Assembly: GCF_001522545.3 (NCBI RefSeq)
Contig: NC_031773.1
Coordinates: 46,287,010 to 46,351,009 of the forward strand
DNA: 64,000 bases
Origin: Parus major
Lineage: Eukaryota > Chordata > Aves > Passeriformes > Paridae
Direction: 5' to 3'
Below are positions 63,441-64,000 of the stretch, one piece after another. How positions within the stretch are numbered: position 1 is the first letter of the stretch; each line of letters opens with the position of its first letter. Below the pieces are notes generated by a model. That model worked only from the letters and a program-made list of their open reading frames with translations, was not told the origin of the DNA and did not search any database. The position numbers and the translations under genes are program-made.

Positions 63441-64000
63441 ATCACACATTTCCTTTATTTGCCTTAGCATCAGAAGACTATCCCTGCTCAGTAACAGGCA
63501 TTGTCAGAACTAGAGCAGGAAGATTATGTATTACCTGAGTACCCCTCAGACTGTTCCCAGGCTTTTCATTATATACAACAATAAATGATTTAATTTTTTA
63601 ATACACATTTCATTTCTATGACTGATTAAAGCAAAAGGTAAATATTAGCAGTCTGCAGTGTATTATGTCAATACTAACTCTTTAAAAGCCATTAAAAAAA
63701 ATCAATAAACTACACCAAAACTGTCAAATTCCCTTAAACTGGCTGACTCCAGCTCTTTTCCCTGTTACCACCTCTTCAGAAATGCATCCACCTCTCAGCT
63801 CCAGTATTCTTGGCATCATTCCATAATACTGAGCTTGACTGAAAGTGAGCATTCCCTTTGCCTGATTTTCTCTGGCCCATTTTCAGAGATACAGTGGTAT
63901 TTATGTTTTCATTCCAGGACTGCAGAGATGAATTTTTAAAAATCCAAATACCTATTTTACCACTCAATACAGTGAAACAAATATGTACACATAAAATCTT
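63441..64000. other. Right end of window, no gene seen
   Basis: The last 560 bases are A/T-rich unique sequence. The only open frame is a 63-codon minus-strand frame (63776-63967) without recognisable features. Confidence 0.5.

Noticed and set aside
1..64000. CRISPR arrays, operons, phage or plasmid modules, tRNA/rRNA genes
   Set aside because: No regularly spaced repeats with spacers, no bacterial coding density and no recognisable tRNA or rRNA sequence. The window is vertebrate non-coding DNA.

Overview
This 64 kb window looks like non-coding vertebrate DNA from a bird, most likely a songbird (passerine). The organism call rests on its repeats. There are several 5'-truncated CR1 LINE fragments with the sequence of avian CR1 3' ends, and three endogenous-retrovirus LTRs of the ERVL/ERVK-like families common in passerines. 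One of these LTRs has the characteristic array of 'GGACTCA..TTGGAG' units. There are no bacterial-style operons, ribosome binding sites or long reading frames. The longest open frames (up to 184 codons) match no protein I recognise, and one of them lies antisense inside an LTR. I therefore call no protein-coding gene. The best statement is an intergenic region or a very large intron.

Layout. Bases 1-90 are the edge of a CpG island, the only place that looks like a promoter or first exon. A strong splice-donor match follows at 520. From 0.5 to 8.3 kb there is unique sequence. A CR1 3' end lies at 8.3 kb (+) and another at 11.0 kb (-). A probable old hAT-type DNA element with degenerate TIRs is at 12.7-13.0 kb. 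A TCC-rich triplet repeat sits at 15.1 kb and a 39-base G homopolymer at 17.85 kb. A homeobox-site-rich putative conserved element is at 20.1-20.5 kb. An ancient, diverged CR1 (-) is at 24.2-24.7 kb, and a second putative conserved element at 28.15-28.56 kb. Two more CR1 fragments (-) lie at 33.9-34.2 and 35.2-35.4 kb.

Further right, a short unidentified sequence is present twice in direct orientation, at 39.33 and 41.77 kb. A POU/SOX-like putative enhancer is at 45.5-45.7 kb, and a complete-looking ~1.04 kb LTR (+) at 47.2-48.2 kb. A CpG-containing hairpin block is at 54.25-54.55 kb. Two related LTRs in the same orientation lie at 60.7-61.1 and 62.2-63.0 kb, and an antisense CR1 ORF-region fragment at 63.2-63.4 kb closes the window.

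How parts might work together: nothing here forms a pathway. The only functional hypotheses are regulatory. They are the CpG island edge at the left end and a handful of motif-dense unique blocks that may be distal enhancers of a gene outside the window. No new defence, mobile or enzymatic system was found. Repeat names and conservation claims come from recognition by eye and were not checked against any database.
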